Positions 1 to 8,002 of a stretch of DNA of 64,000 nt are shown here, one piece after another. The notes beneath the pieces were generated by a model. That model saw only the letters and a list, made by a program, of their open reading frames with translations. It had not been told where the DNA came from and searched no databases. Made by a program: the position numbers and the translations under genes. Every line of letters begins with the position of its first letter. The stretch's first letter is position 1. The DNA is from Lactobacillus sp. ESL0677 (GTDB lineage: Bacteria > Bacillota > Bacilli > Lactobacillales > Lactobacillaceae), in NCBI RefSeq assembly GCF_029392875.1, contig NZ_CP113946.1, positions 1,178,001-1,242,000 of the forward strand, written 5' to 3'.

Positions 1-709
1 TTTCATCATCGTTAACGATCAATGCATTTCGCATTACTTCGAAATCATCTTTATCAGTAAAAGTAGTGAACTGATCAGTATATAAACCAAGTGGCGCGAG
101 TTTTTGCAATAGGGTTGTCTTTCCTGCACCTTGTCCACCTACTAAATCTAATACGTAGTCAAATTTAACTAAAGGATTATAGGCCTTGGCTACTGCTCCC
201 ATTAACCACAACCTCGTAATTAAAATGTCAGTTTCATCTTTTTCGGCTCCAAGATAAGTAGGAAAGAAATTATCTACTCGCCGTTTTTTATCCCAATTTT
301 TTAAGCAATTATTGAAATAATCGACTAACGGATTATAAGTATTAGCTCTGGCCACGTTGTCAACTGCCTGCTCAATTAAGGCATTTTTAAAAACTGTATG
401 CTTGTAATTAGGACTTGCTTCGATATATGCTTCAAGGCTATTAGTATCCTTGTCCTCGTATTGTCCCTTAGTAAAATTAAGTGTCGGAATTGTTGATAAT
501 TGAAGTTGCTGTTTTCTAATCACATCAATCGCATCAGTAAATTCATTGAACTTAAATAGACCTTTGAGCGACTTATCGTTTAGTAGAATTAACATCACGT
601 TCATTACCGAATTAGTTTTTAGAGCACCTTTTTCAGTTTCAGAAAAATTTATATCGTGGGAAGTCTGCATTTTAGCTAATTTTTTAGCATTATCTTCAAC
701 CAGCTTCAT
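1..709 (-). CDS. VapE-family phage helicase/primase C-terminal protein, partial
   Basis: Reading from the ATG at 709 the protein begins MKLVEDNAKKLAKMQ and runs off the left edge without a stop, so only the N-terminal 236 or so residues are present. A P-loop GGQGAGKTTLL is seen near residues 187-197, preceded by a YIEASP/NCLKNWDKKRRVD segment typical of virulence-associated E (VapE) proteins, the superfamily 3-like ATPases paired with prim-pol proteins in phage replication modules. The start has a good ribosome site (GAGGAGG, inside the 3' end of the upstream prim-pol gene) and lies 3 bases after that gene's stop. It is probably the replicative helicase partner of the prim-pol. The family call is good; the C-terminal catalytic motifs are outside the window. 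Confidence 0.8.
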   Translation of the reverse strand, partial: MKLVEDNAKKLAKMQTSHDINFSETEKGALKTNSVMNVMLILLNDKSLKGLFKFNEFTDAIDVIRKQQLQLSTIPTLNFTKGQYEDKDTNSLEAYIEASPNYKHTVFKNALIEQAVDNVARANTYNPLVDYFNNCLKNWDKKRRVDNFFPTYLGAEKDETDILITRLWLMGAVAKAYNPLVKFDYVLDLVGGQGAGKTTLLQKLAPLGLYTDQFTTFTDKDDFEVMRNALIVNDDE

Positions 710-712
710 TGC

Positions 713-1500
713 CTAACCTCCTCGTCTACGAATTTCTTTTTCAATCATGGAATTGACCGTAGTTTCTACTTCTTTTAACGGTAATTTATCAGCTGTATTA
801 TCATTAGCAATGATTGCCAACTGTCCAGCTATTTCAGGATTAACATTGCGAAATAATAGTCCACCGACAAAGCTTGCCAGTGCATTGTTACGACCACCGG
901 TCTCACCTAAACCATTAACAATTTCTTCAAATAAGGCTGTTGTTTGTGTCTTGCCTTGATTAACGTAATCTGATTTGAAATTCGGTTTAAACTTCGGCTT
1001 TTTGCTTTTAATTAATTCCAATAAACCTGCCGGAGCTGGTCTGATTGGATTGTGATTAAGCCACTTGTACTGTTTCCCCTGCAAACTCGAAGGAGCTACG
1101 ACTACATAATTGTTTGGATGGGCCTTTAGATCCACACCTGGCAGAAAGCCAATATTTTGTGCTATTGCATCACCAGTAGGTTTAGCAAAAAAAAATGGAA
1201 ACCATCATGCGCGGTTTGCTCAGTCAACGTGCCTTTAAACCATTCATCATGATTTAGAGCTTTAATTGACTTGGTGCCATCTACTTCACCATGCCTGTCA
1301 ACATCAATCACGAAAAACTTATCAGTTTTCAGTGCAATGTTGGCCAACGGATATTTTTGCCAAACCTGTTCAATTTCATCAGGCGTTAAGGCTGGTCTAT
1401 CAGCGAATTTAATTAGCGGTCGCTTATTTTGTCCAATTGGAATTACCGAGAAGCCATGTTGTGCGTAGCTAATCGCATAATTGACTAAATTAACTAACAT
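713..1500 (-). pseudogene. Bifunctional DNA primase/polymerase (prim-pol), frameshifted at a 9-A run
   Basis: Two frames together make one prim-pol protein. The first (1500 to 1162) carries the N-terminal fold with GFSVIPIGQNKRPL and the acidic motif FVIDVDRHG, and ends HDGFHFFLLNLLVMQ-stop. The second (stop at 713) carries the rest with VDLKAHPNNYVVVAPS. They join at the A run 1187-1195: one added base restores HDGFHFFFAKPTGDAIAQNI, the expected family sequence. The protein would synthesise primers or short DNA for phage replication next to the VapE helicase. The break could be a sequencing error, a true mutation, or slippage at the run (a -1 shift on U9 gives the full protein). The ATG at 1500 overlaps the end of the upstream gene (1494). 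Confidence 0.8.
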
Positions 1501-1856
1501 GATATTTTTTCGTACTTCAAGACTTGATCTACTAACTTCTTCAATTCGTTTGTAATAAAGTTCTTATCTTTATACGTGCCAAATGGAGAAATTGCTGAAT
1601 AATCATCTAAATGATTACAATCAAAACCAATCCACCAGTTATTTTCTTGATCATAATCTACATATGTAATGCCACCATGAACATCTAAATTTGGAAAATC
1701 GTTATCCATATAATCTTTGCCAAAAAGTTTGTTGTTCTTAGGAATCATCACATAGCCACATAAGATTTTAAAAGTTGGATGTTCCCAAATCTCACATTTG
1801 TAACCTTTATAAGTAAATTTCTCATCTTCTGGCACTTCATTCCATGGTCTAATCAT
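1494..1856 (-). CDS. Hypothetical phage protein, 120 aa
   Basis: This is a soluble acidic protein of 120 residues rich in aromatic residues (MIRPWNEVPEDEKFTYKGY start; WWIGFDCNHLDDYS near residues 73-86). It has a strong ribosome site (CTAGGAGG, 7 bases before ATG). Its stop overlaps the prim-pol start, so the two are probably translationally coupled. The position inside the replication module points to an early phage role, but I recognise no domain. The DYSAISPFGTYKDKNFITNELKKLVDQV tail region resembles small phage early proteins of unknown function. Function is left open. Confidence 0.7.
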   Translation of the reverse strand: MIRPWNEVPEDEKFTYKGYKCEIWEHPTFKILCGYVMIPKNNKLFGKDYMDNDFPNLDVHGGITYVDYDQENNWWIGFDCNHLDDYSAISPFGTYKDKNFITNELKKLVDQVLKYEKISC

Positions 1857-1867
1857 TTCGTTGCCTC

Positions 1868-2443
1868 CTAGAATGGTAAATCTTCATCAGAAATATTTAC
1901 TGTGTCGCCAGAGCCTGCGAATGGATCTTTCTTTACAGCTGTCTTTTTAGGCTGTTCCAACTGCGCAAATTCATAATTTCGATAAGGATTGTCTGGATCC
2001 TTTTTATTTCTGCTTTCTTTAATTGTCATTTGCATAACCTTGCCAATGTATGGCTGAAATGCTTTAGCAATTGCTTCGTAATTTTCGGTTTCTGTTTGTC
2101 CGGCAAATACACTGTCTGGTACAACAAAGCCTGCCATCTGACCGATAACCTTAATCGTTTTAATTGATGTTGCCAAAACGAAATCAGGAATTGGTTTACC
2201 TTTAGCAGAAACTTCTGCCAGAGTTGGCGTGATAAATTCTTGTCTACCTGCTTCATCACCATCTAAGACTTCCATTGTGAAGCGAATATATTCAGTTCCA
2301 GAATTCCAAGCTCCATGATTAACTTCTTTCAGATTAACGTTGTAGGTACCTGCCGGAATCTTTTCAAAACCACTGCCTGTTTTGCCTTCGCTTGGATCAA
2401 ATTTTTCTTGTTTTACTTGGTTTAATGCATCTAATAATCCCAT
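1868..2443 (-). CDS. DUF669-family phage single-stranded DNA-binding-like protein
   Basis: This 191-residue protein starts MGLLDALNQVKQEKFDPSEG and contains a central IPAGTYNVNLKEVNHGAWNSG strand pattern, then a basic linker and the acidic tail NISDEDLPF. The size, the opening IPAG-Y and the acidic DDDLPF-like end match DUF669 proteins. These lie next to Sak4-like ATPases in Firmicutes phages and are thought to act as ssDNA-binding proteins; the acidic tail is the usual SSB protein-interaction feature. It lies 2 bases downstream of the ATPase gene and is cotranscribed with it. The DUF669 call is good; the binding function is family-level inference. Confidence 0.75.
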   Translation of the reverse strand: MGLLDALNQVKQEKFDPSEGKTGSGFEKIPAGTYNVNLKEVNHGAWNSGTEYIRFTMEVLDGDEAGRQEFITPTLAEVSAKGKPIPDFVLATSIKTIKVIGQMAGFVVPDSVFAGQTETENYEAIAKAFQPYIGKVMQMTIKESRNKKDPDNPYRNYEFAQLEQPKKTAVKKDPFAGSGDTVNISDEDLPF

Positions 2444-2445
2444 TG

Positions 2446-3159
2446 TTATTTACTCTCTTTCTTAAACATACCTGGAATAGTTTCTAGTAACTTCAAAACT
2501 CGTTTGTTAGTAATATTTTCCGGTTTGTAGTCTGTCCGCTTTGCTTCAATTGAACGATAGAAATTGTCGCCTTTTAGACGTTGTGTTCGGATAACCAGGT
2601 CACAATTACCGTTCACAATGTTATAGTATTTAGTTTTTAGTGACGGCTCATAAGATTTTCGCCCAGTCTTCTCATCCACATTAGTTAATTCACGACTAAT
2701 GTAGATTACATTCATTGGTAATGCCTTTAAATCAATGACAAATTGCTGTAAAGCTGTATTAAACATTGCATAGCCTTTACCGTAAGGAATATCCGCTAAT
2801 GCCTGAACACCATTGTCGAAGCAAATTGCCTGTTCAAACATGGTACAAATATCATCAATTACATCAATTACTACTGTTTCAAATTGGGGTTTAGTTTTAT
2901 CTTGATTTTGTAAAGCTAGAATTACATCATCAATCTGCTTAATTGCTGATTGTCTTAATTCACCTTTTTCATTGCGTTCGTTTCTGATCTGAATACTCGG
3001 CGCTGAACCTTGTTCACTGTTACCGTCAGTATTCAAAACTAGCGGATTCGGGAAGAAACTAGCAAAATAACTTTTGCCTGACATTGTTGCTCCCCAGATA
3101 AAAAAGTTATGCGGTTGTGACTTGGGTTTTAGTGTTTCTACTTTTGGTAATGTAATCAT
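2446..3159 (-). CDS. Phage AAA/RecA-like ATPase (Sak4-type nucleotide-binding protein)
   Basis: The 237-residue protein has a Walker A motif (IWGATMSGKS, residues 21-30) and a Walker B-like strand ETVVIDVIDDI near residue 97. Further features are an RTQRLKGDNFYRSIEAKRTDYKP segment and a short C-terminal end. This is the AAA_24/Sak4 type seen in lactobacillus phages, a RecA-core ATPase that promotes single-strand annealing with an adjacent SSB (here the DUF669 protein). Its ATG overlaps the stop of the small upstream gene as ATGA, indicating translational coupling. It belongs to the phage recombination/replication operon. Confidence 0.78.
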   Translation of the reverse strand: MITLPKVETLKPKSQPHNFFIWGATMSGKSYFASFFPNPLVLNTDGNSEQGSAPSIQIRNERNEKGELRQSAIKQIDDVILALQNQDKTKPQFETVVIDVIDDICTMFEQAICFDNGVQALADIPYGKGYAMFNTALQQFVIDLKALPMNVIYISRELTNVDEKTGRKSYEPSLKTKYYNIVNGNCDLVIRTQRLKGDNFYRSIEAKRTDYKPENITNKRVLKLLETIPGMFKKESK

Positions 3160-3329
3160 TTGTTTACCTCCTGCACAATAAATACTTCGTTGGGATTTAA
3201 ATCATCTTCAGAACCGTATTTAGCTCTTAATCGGTAATGCTTATATGGTCCTGTTTCTATTTTTCTTAAATAACCCCTGTCCAATAATTCTTTTAATAGT
3301 TCTTCTGAATTAAACTGTTTTAGATTCAT
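3156..3329 (-). CDS. Small phage protein, 57 aa, between helicase and ATPase
   Basis: Translation from ATG 3329 gives MNLKQFNSEELLKELLDRG..., ending FIVQEVNK. It is charged, has no membrane segment, and reads like a small winged or HTH-type fold, although no family is recognised. Both ends overlap neighbours by the ATGA arrangement: its ATG overlaps the helicase stop, and its TGA overlaps the ATPase start. The tight overlap on both sides is the main reason for calling it real. It is too short for standard ORF cutoffs. Confidence 0.6.
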   Translation of the reverse strand: MNLKQFNSEELLKELLDRGYLRKIETGPYKHYRLRAKYGSEDDLNPNEVFIVQEVNK

Positions 3330-4705
3330 TTCTTAATTAGTCCTTTCATCTTGCCTTGGAAATACACCCAGCCAGGTTTATAATCATGCAGTTTTGCATA
3401 AGCTTTTAGTTCTTTCATTGAATGCAATTCGTTTGGCTTTTTGTCAGCCACATTCTGCATCACATTATCATTAATAATTTCATCAATCTTATTTCTGCGT
3501 GCTTCAATTAAATCAATGTCGGCAACCCTTTTCGGTATAATCACTTTGACCGGATTACCGCAATATGGGCACTTACCATCTTTAACTGCACTTGGTCTAA
3601 TTACTGCAAAACAGTAATCACACTGCACAATCTGCACAGTATTTTCAGTAGTAGCCTTGTGCTTACCTTTATCTTGGGTAATAATTGCTTGTTTCCAGTC
3701 GCGATCATCATCAGGATAACCAAATTTTTGAAAATTATTGGCGTGGTCAATAATGATTGCTGTCTTGCCAGGTCTAGGATTTAGGCACCGCATTGAGAAC
3801 TGCAGGTACAGTGCTAGTGAAGTTGTTGGTCTTGCCATAATTACACAGTCAACATTTGGCAGGTCTATGCCTTCCGTAAACAGATTGACATTAACCAGAA
3901 CTCGCAATTCTTGCTTGCGAAATTGCTTAACAATTCGGTCCCTAGATGATGCTTCTGTCTTACCATCAACTTCAGCTGCAGCAATTCCTGCTTCATTGAA
4001 TTCTTTGGCTACATTGATTGCCGACTCAATTGAATAGGTATAAACCACTGCCTGCATTCCTTGAGCAATCCGTTGATACTGTTTAACAATATGACCATAA
4101 ATTGTGGAACTCATTGCTTCATCCATCGACTTATTTGTATAGTCGCCAGTTGATGAACGCTTTAATTTACTGGCATCAAAATCATTAGGTGATTCAAAAT
4201 ATCTGAACGGTGCTAAATAACCATTTTCAGTCAATTCTTTAATTGATTGCCCCAGAATAATATCGTCAGCAACTTGGTCCAACTGCAGTCTGCCTGTTCT
4301 GACCGGTGTTGCAGTGAAGAATAAGACAAATGTTTTAGAAAACTTATTCAAAATATTTTGATAACTCTTAGCTAAGGCGTGGTGTCCTTCATCAATCAAA
4401 ATCAGATTTGGAATTGGCAATTTATCAACCTTGCGAGTTAGTGTCTGCACCATGCCCATTGTGGCTAAATTAAGATTTACATCTTGCTTTTTAAAAGTTA
4501 ATTCTGCTTGTTCTAGAACTTCTTTACGATGAATGATAAACATTACTCGATTGTTTTTTAAAGTTGTCCTGCGAGCAATTTCAGCCATGACTACAGTCTT
4601 ACCAGTACGTGGTGGGCTCTGCACGATAATGTGTCGGTGTCCTGAATGCATTGATTTAATAATCTGCGCAATAAGATTAGTTTGATATTCTCTTAGTTGG
4701 TACAT
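3326..4705 (-). CDS. Phage DEAD/DEAH-box (superfamily 2) helicase
   Basis: The 459-residue protein shows the SF2 motifs in order: motif I PPRTGKT (31-37), motif II DEGHH (105-109), motif III FFTATP, motif V-like LFTEGIDLP and motif VI QFSMRCLNPRPGK. After the second RecA domain comes a four-cysteine zinc ribbon (CDYC...CPYC), followed by a basic tail. This layout is the common DEAD/DEAH helicase of Firmicutes phage replication modules, which unwinds DNA or remodels recombination structures. The start at 4705 overlaps the previous gene by 29 bases; the ribosome site (GGGACAAA) is weak, consistent with coupling. No anomaly is seen. Confidence 0.88.
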   Translation of the reverse strand: MYQLREYQTNLIAQIIKSMHSGHRHIIVQSPPRTGKTVVMAEIARRTTLKNNRVMFIIHRKEVLEQAELTFKKQDVNLNLATMGMVQTLTRKVDKLPIPNLILIDEGHHALAKSYQNILNKFSKTFVLFFTATPVRTGRLQLDQVADDIILGQSIKELTENGYLAPFRYFESPNDFDASKLKRSSTGDYTNKSMDEAMSSTIYGHIVKQYQRIAQGMQAVVYTYSIESAINVAKEFNEAGIAAAEVDGKTEASSRDRIVKQFRKQELRVLVNVNLFTEGIDLPNVDCVIMARPTTSLALYLQFSMRCLNPRPGKTAIIIDHANNFQKFGYPDDDRDWKQAIITQDKGKHKATTENTVQIVQCDYCFAVIRPSAVKDGKCPYCGNPVKVIIPKRVADIDLIEARRNKIDEIINDNVMQNVADKKPNELHSMKELKAYAKLHDYKPGWVYFQGKMKGLIKK

Positions 4706-4952
4706 TTTGTCCCATCGCTAACTGAGTAACCTCTTTGATTGCTTGCTCAAACATTGCCTTCACGACATTCTGCCTGAATACTTCACTAGGTGATGCCGTG
4801 AAGTTTCCATCAAGACTTGGCTTCTGTTTTTCCAGCCATCTTTTAGCTGAAGCATAGGTTTTATTTTCTTTTAAGGCTGCAGCCACTAGCTCATCTGGCC
4901 AAACGCTGATTGCTGTTTCAGTAGTGTCCAGCCATTCTTTAAAATCAGTCAT
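4677..4952 (-). CDS. Hypothetical phage early protein, 91 aa
   Basis: The ATG at 4952 is chosen because it has a clean GGAGG 10 bases upstream; an upstream in-frame extension exists but would overlap the previous gene heavily. The product begins MTDFKEWLDTTETAISVWPDE and ends VPTKRISN. It is soluble and helical, with a repeated EAIKEVTQ-type amphipathic C-terminal part. I recognise no domain. It overlaps the helicase start by 29 bases and the previous gene's end by 8, as expected of a tightly packed phage early operon. Confidence 0.6.
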   Translation of the reverse strand: MTDFKEWLDTTETAISVWPDELVAAALKENKTYASAKRWLEKQKPSLDGNFTASPSEVFRQNVVKAMFEQAIKEVTQLAMGQNVPTKRISN

Positions 4953-5379
4953 TGTCTGTGTCCTCCAAAGGCTTACTGAATGCATTCCATAAATCATTTG
5001 CAAGATCATAATTTGTATACTGAACACGCCCATTATTAAATAATTCTCCAAGCGCTTTTCTAAATTCTTTAAAGGTTACTGGTGTAGTTTCTTCTGTGCC
5101 GTCTAAAAACCATGCACCATGGAATTTATACAGGCTTGTTTCACCCATTTTAAAAATTCGCTTTTCTTCATAAGGAACTGCCATGTCCCAAATCTTTTGT
5201 TTTATTTCAGTTTCACTGAAAAAATAATTAATATCATCAAAATCAGCGCAGGATAATCGCTTTTTAAATAATTCTGACTTAGTAAAAGGTTCTGCATTAC
5301 CTCCATCAAAATAAATTGTATTTTCAATAAAATTAATCGACCTACCATCAGATACCTTTAAAATTCGCTTTTCTGTCAT
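4945..5379 (-). CDS. Hypothetical phage early protein, 144 aa
   Basis: From ATG 5379 the product starts MTEKRILKVSDGRSINFIEN and ends EDTDND. It is soluble and acidic, with many aromatic residues in the centre (FDDINYFFSETEIKQKIW) and no membrane segment or nucleotide-binding motif. An upstream in-frame extension to 5451 overlaps the neighbouring gene and lacks a ribosome site, so the inner start is preferred. It lies 1 base from the upstream gene and overlaps the downstream one. No known family is recognised; an early phage role is inferred from position only. Confidence 0.6.
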   Translation of the reverse strand: MTEKRILKVSDGRSINFIENTIYFDGGNAEPFTKSELFKKRLSCADFDDINYFFSETEIKQKIWDMAVPYEEKRIFKMGETSLYKFHGAWFLDGTEETTPVTFKEFRKALGELFNNGRVQYTNYDLANDLWNAFSKPLEDTDND

Positions 5380-5380
5380 T

Positions 5381-5728
5381 CTATAAATCCCCCATATACG
5401 TAACTTCAAACATTGATTCTGCCTGGTCCTTATACCAGTCTTCATCGTCATCTTCCATTAACATGTCGCTTAATATTTCTTTAGGGTCATTTTCATAACC
5501 TGCTTGAGCCATAAACTCTTTAGTTGTATCAGTTCTCATTGCAACGTAAAGTTGATCAACTAAGAATTCTTGAAAGGTTTCATAATCGCATTGCTCGCCG
5601 ACAGTACAAAGCTTGTCGTTCCAATCAGTAACTTCATAAATGTTCTGTCCAGCATTTCGTGCCGTTATCTCATCTTCTCGCAGCCATCTTGCAGCTAATC
5701 GCTGACCTGCTGCATCTTTTACTTCCAT
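5381..5728 (-). CDS. Hypothetical acidic phage protein, 115 aa
   Basis: The product starts MEVKDAAGQRLAARWLREDE and has a strongly acidic stretch MLMEDDDEDWYKDQ near residues 88-101. It has no membrane segment or recognisable motif. The acidic, small, single-domain character is common in phage early proteins that mimic DNA or bind host enzymes, but nothing in the sequence shows this. AGGAGA lies 10 bases before the ATG. It is cotranscribed with its neighbours. Confidence 0.6.
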   Translation of the reverse strand: MEVKDAAGQRLAARWLREDEITARNAGQNIYEVTDWNDKLCTVGEQCDYETFQEFLVDQLYVAMRTDTTKEFMAQAGYENDPKEILSDMLMEDDDEDWYKDQAESMFEVTYMGDL

Positions 5729-5731
5729 GTG

Positions 5732-5941
5732 CTATAATTCTCCTGAATAGTTAATATTTCTAAGCCCACAATCACTGGTACTGATTGCGGACTTTTTGTT
5801 TACATGCCAATCTCTTTTACGTAAACGCTCGGACAAGTTGCCAGATAAGTCACTAACACTGCTAATGCAGGGACTAACAGAATAGTCCACAGGCTTGTTT
5901 GCTTTACGCTCAAATCGGTTCCTAAAAATCGATTTACCCAT
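5732..5941 (-). CDS. Small phage protein, 69 aa, overlapping an antisense terminator
   Basis: The ATG at 5941 follows GGAGGTGGAACAG and gives MGKSIFRNRFERKANKPVDY..., a basic protein with a serine-rich centre (SVSPCISSVSDLSGNLSERL). The last third overlaps a perfect intrinsic-terminator structure for the opposite strand (5764-5798), so the C-terminal residues may not be under protein-level selection. No family is recognised. The start is better supported than the end. Confidence 0.5.
   Translation of the reverse strand: MGKSIFRNRFERKANKPVDYSVSPCISSVSDLSGNLSERLRKRDWHVNKKSAISTSDCGLRNINYSGEL
5764..5798 (+). terminator. Plus-strand intrinsic terminator inside a minus-strand gene
   Basis: GCCCACAATCA (5764-5774) pairs over 11 positions with TGATTGCGGAC around a short loop and is followed by TTTTTG on the plus strand. 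On the minus strand there is no T tract after it, so it would act on plus-strand transcription. No plus-strand gene ends here. Confidence 0.5.
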
Positions 5942-5954
5942 CTGTTCCACCTCC

Positions 5955-6137
5955 TTAACATCTTTCAATTACCTCGTGTTCTTTCATGTACTTATGCAGC
6001 ACCCTGATGCTGTAACGTCTAACGCCATGAAAATCGCAAACTGGAATTTCATCTTTAACCCATCGCACAAATGTTGTTGTGCTGATGCCCATTAACTTTG
6101 CGGCATCTTTTTGATTCAAATATTCTGGCTTAATCAT
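5955..6137 (-). CDS. Excisionase/MerR-type helix-turn-helix protein, 60 aa
   Basis: The 60-residue protein contains YLNQKDAAKLMGISTTTFVRWVKD (residues 6-29) and then GVRRYSIRVLHKYM, the pattern of small winged-HTH DNA-binding proteins of the excisionase (HTH_17) type: a recognition helix followed by an R-RYS wing. It is likely a small phage DNA-binding regulator. It lies in the early operon right after a related HTH protein (6161-6421), with which it shares the TTF-RW / STFYRL recognition-helix pattern. It is unlikely to be the true Xis, since the integrase is far away on the other arm. Confidence 0.7.
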   Translation of the reverse strand: MIKPEYLNQKDAAKLMGISTTTFVRWVKDEIPVCDFHGVRRYSIRVLHKYMKEHEVIERC

Positions 6138-6160
6138 TTTTAGTCACCTCCTGTGATTAT

Positions 6161-6421
6161 TTATGACCGATATTCATCCATAAACTCTTTTAAGTCTGCT
6201 GTTGAATATCGCTCGATTCCGTCAACAGTTGAAGACGGGATTGCGTGTTCTTTACGCAGTCTATAAAAAGTAGAACGGTTCACATCCAATTTGGCTGCAG
6301 CATGTGTTTTACTTAACCATCTGATGTCCATAACGGGCGTTTGACTCATGTTTTCAATTACCAAGTCTTGAACCATTGGCCTAAGCAGCTGTTTAAATTC
6401 TGTTTCGTTTATCAGGCTCAT
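6161..6421 (-). CDS. Helix-turn-helix DNA-binding protein, 86 aa
   Basis: After about 30 N-terminal residues comes WLSKTHAAAKLDVNRSTFYRLRKEHAIPSS, a helix-turn-helix, then VDGIERYSTADLKEFMDEY, the wing of excisionase-like proteins. Together with the next gene it makes a pair of small phage regulators directly downstream of the antirepressor (3-base gap). Its role is probably in early transcription control or DNA packaging/replication switching; the target is unknown. Confidence 0.7.
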   Translation of the reverse strand: MSLINETEFKQLLRPMVQDLVIENMSQTPVMDIRWLSKTHAAAKLDVNRSTFYRLRKEHAIPSSTVDGIERYSTADLKEFMDEYRS

Positions 6422-6424
6422 TTT

Positions 6425-7150
6425 TTACACCAGCTCTAACTGCTCACTGTTTAGCAGCTTATTGATGAAATACTTCTGTCCTTCACCAGTAACCATCGTG
6501 GTGTATGTGACATAAGTACTGCCATCAGGATTGCTCGAAGCCTTTTCTCTAACCTTAAACCAACCCTTATCAATCGAATGCTGCGTTGGTGTATTCCACA
6601 GTCTGCCACTTTTTTTGATCAAGTAGCCATGTTCTCTTAGCCAAGCAAATAATCTATTCTGACCAATATTCACGCCATTACCACGTAAAATTTTTGCAAG
6701 CTGACCAATTAAAATTGTTGTCTTACTAGTGGAAACCGCATCAGCAAAAATTGCTTTTGGCTTCATCTTTTCGTTTTCAATTCGTAGATGATTATTTTCA
6801 TCTTGCAGAATGGCATAACCACGCTTGACAATTTCAGCAGGATCATTCCATTTTTTCTCAACTTCAATCAGATATTTGCGGTACTGCTTGCCCTTTTCTG
6901 TTCGGCTTAATAAGCAAAGTTGTTTTGCCATATCGATTGTTAAGGCATAGTCTGATTTTTGCTTAACACCGCCATTTGGCATGTTTACACTTACAGGTGA
7001 AAACACAAAATCTGTATTTTCTTCAAATTCTTTAAAATTTTGTTTTACCCAATCTGTAAACTGCTTCTTAATTTCTAATCCTTTATACAAATCTCTAGCA
7101 CTAACTAATTGTTGGTCGCCTTCAACTTGCACTTTTATTAATTCCTGCAT
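6425..7150 (-). CDS. Phage antirepressor (AntA/AntB N-terminal, KilAC C-terminal)
   Basis: The 241-residue protein has an N-terminal AntA/AntB-type domain (LVSARDLYKGLEIKKQFTDWVKQNF, then ENTDFVF and DYALTIDMAKQLCLLSRTEKGKQYRKYLIEVE, residues 16-110). After a short helical linker there is a KilAC domain (SKTTILIGQLAKILRGNGVNIGQNRLFAWLREHGYL, about residues 145-240). Such proteins inactivate the CI-like repressor or act as early regulators when lytic growth begins. It is the first gene of the minus-strand early operon, divergent from 7203-7748, where the operon promoter is expected. Confidence 0.88.
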   Translation of the reverse strand: MQELIKVQVEGDQQLVSARDLYKGLEIKKQFTDWVKQNFKEFEENTDFVFSPVSVNMPNGGVKQKSDYALTIDMAKQLCLLSRTEKGKQYRKYLIEVEKKWNDPAEIVKRGYAILQDENNHLRIENEKMKPKAIFADAVSTSKTTILIGQLAKILRGNGVNIGQNRLFAWLREHGYLIKKSGRLWNTPTQHSIDKGWFKVREKASSNPDGSTYVTYTTMVTGEGQKYFINKLLNSEQLELV

Positions 7151-7202
7151 TATGTTTTCTTCTTTCTTGATATAATTAAGATAATAAGTGAGGTAATTAT
7201 TT

Positions 7203-7748
7203 ATGAATAATTTTTGGAGTATTCCAACATTTTGGACTTTATTAGCAATAATAATTTCTTTAATTTCTCTTTTATATACATTTTGGGCAAATAAGTATTC
7301 AATCGATATTAATGAACTATCTATACTGAATGACAGAAATCATGTTTTGATTAAATACAAAATATCGAATAATTCTGCAAAATATTTAAAAGTCTTAGAT
7401 ATTAAACTAATAAAAGATAAGCATTTAATTAATACAGTTGAATTAAATCCGTCAGCCTATGATGAACAAAGACGCCGTAAAAATGCTGCTATTTGGGCCA
7501 AAGATCATGGAATTAATAATCTAAACAGCCCTCTTAATCCGTATAGCTTTCCAGATTTAGATGTGCTTGATCCAAATAAAAAAGAAAAATATCGAATTTA
7601 CAAACCGATTGTTCCTAAAGCCTTACCCCCTTACAGTGATTATGTGCTGAAATATTATATTTCTGATGTACCTGATCAAATAATCATTTATACTGATAAA
7701 CATGTTGGACTTAAAAAATATAAATCATTCTCTACTGATGTGAATTAG
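7203..7748 (+). CDS. Unknown membrane-anchored prophage protein, 181 aa
   Basis: The N-terminal segment WTLLAIIISLISLLYTFW (residues 11-28) is a single membrane span, followed by a soluble domain of about 150 residues that is lysine-rich and beta-like (HVLIKYKISNNSAKYLKVLDIKLIKDK). No lipobox or catalytic motif is seen. It is on the plus strand inside the otherwise minus-strand early arm, with its own GAGGT ribosome site and a TATAAT at 7171-7176, so it can be expressed in the lysogen. That placement is typical of a lysogenic-conversion or superinfection-exclusion 'moron' gene, which is inference. No family is recognised. Confidence 0.65.
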   Translation: MNNFWSIPTFWTLLAIIISLISLLYTFWANKYSIDINELSILNDRNHVLIKYKISNNSAKYLKVLDIKLIKDKHLINTVELNPSAYDEQRRRKNAAIWAKDHGINNLNSPLNPYSFPDLDVLDPNKKEKYRIYKPIVPKALPPYSDYVLKYYISDVPDQIIIYTDKHVGLKKYKSFSTDVN

Positions 7749-7830
7749 TTCAACTAATATTGCTATATCTAATAGGCAATTTAAAATTGAAAAAAATAAT
7801 TGCATTTTGCTTACCGCCTCTCTATGATCA

Positions 7831-7986
7831 TTAAGTAGTCGCATTATTTTTGTAGAACGTTTTTACTTTAGAAACTACATCTTCAAAGTTTCCATAGGTA
7901 AAACCGTTCTTTTTTAGTTCGGCTATAATTGTGTTTGCTAATTTATCTTCGACTTCTTGGGTAACGCACTTTACTGTCTGTCCCAT
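7831..7986 (-). CDS. Small phage protein, 51 aa
   Basis: ATG 7986 follows GAGG by a normal spacing and gives MGQTVKCVTQEVEDKLAN..., ending YKNNATT before TAA. It is soluble, amphipathic and helical, with a T-x-E-V-E-D-K-L repeat pattern, and no known domain. It lies 16 bases after the HTH gene at 8003-8215 and is likely cotranscribed. It is short but has a proper ribosome site and a compositionally normal sequence. Confidence 0.55.
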   Translation of the reverse strand: MGQTVKCVTQEVEDKLANTIIAELKKNGFTYGNFEDVVSKVKTFYKNNATT

Positions 7987-8002
7987 TAACCTCACTTTCT
8001 TT

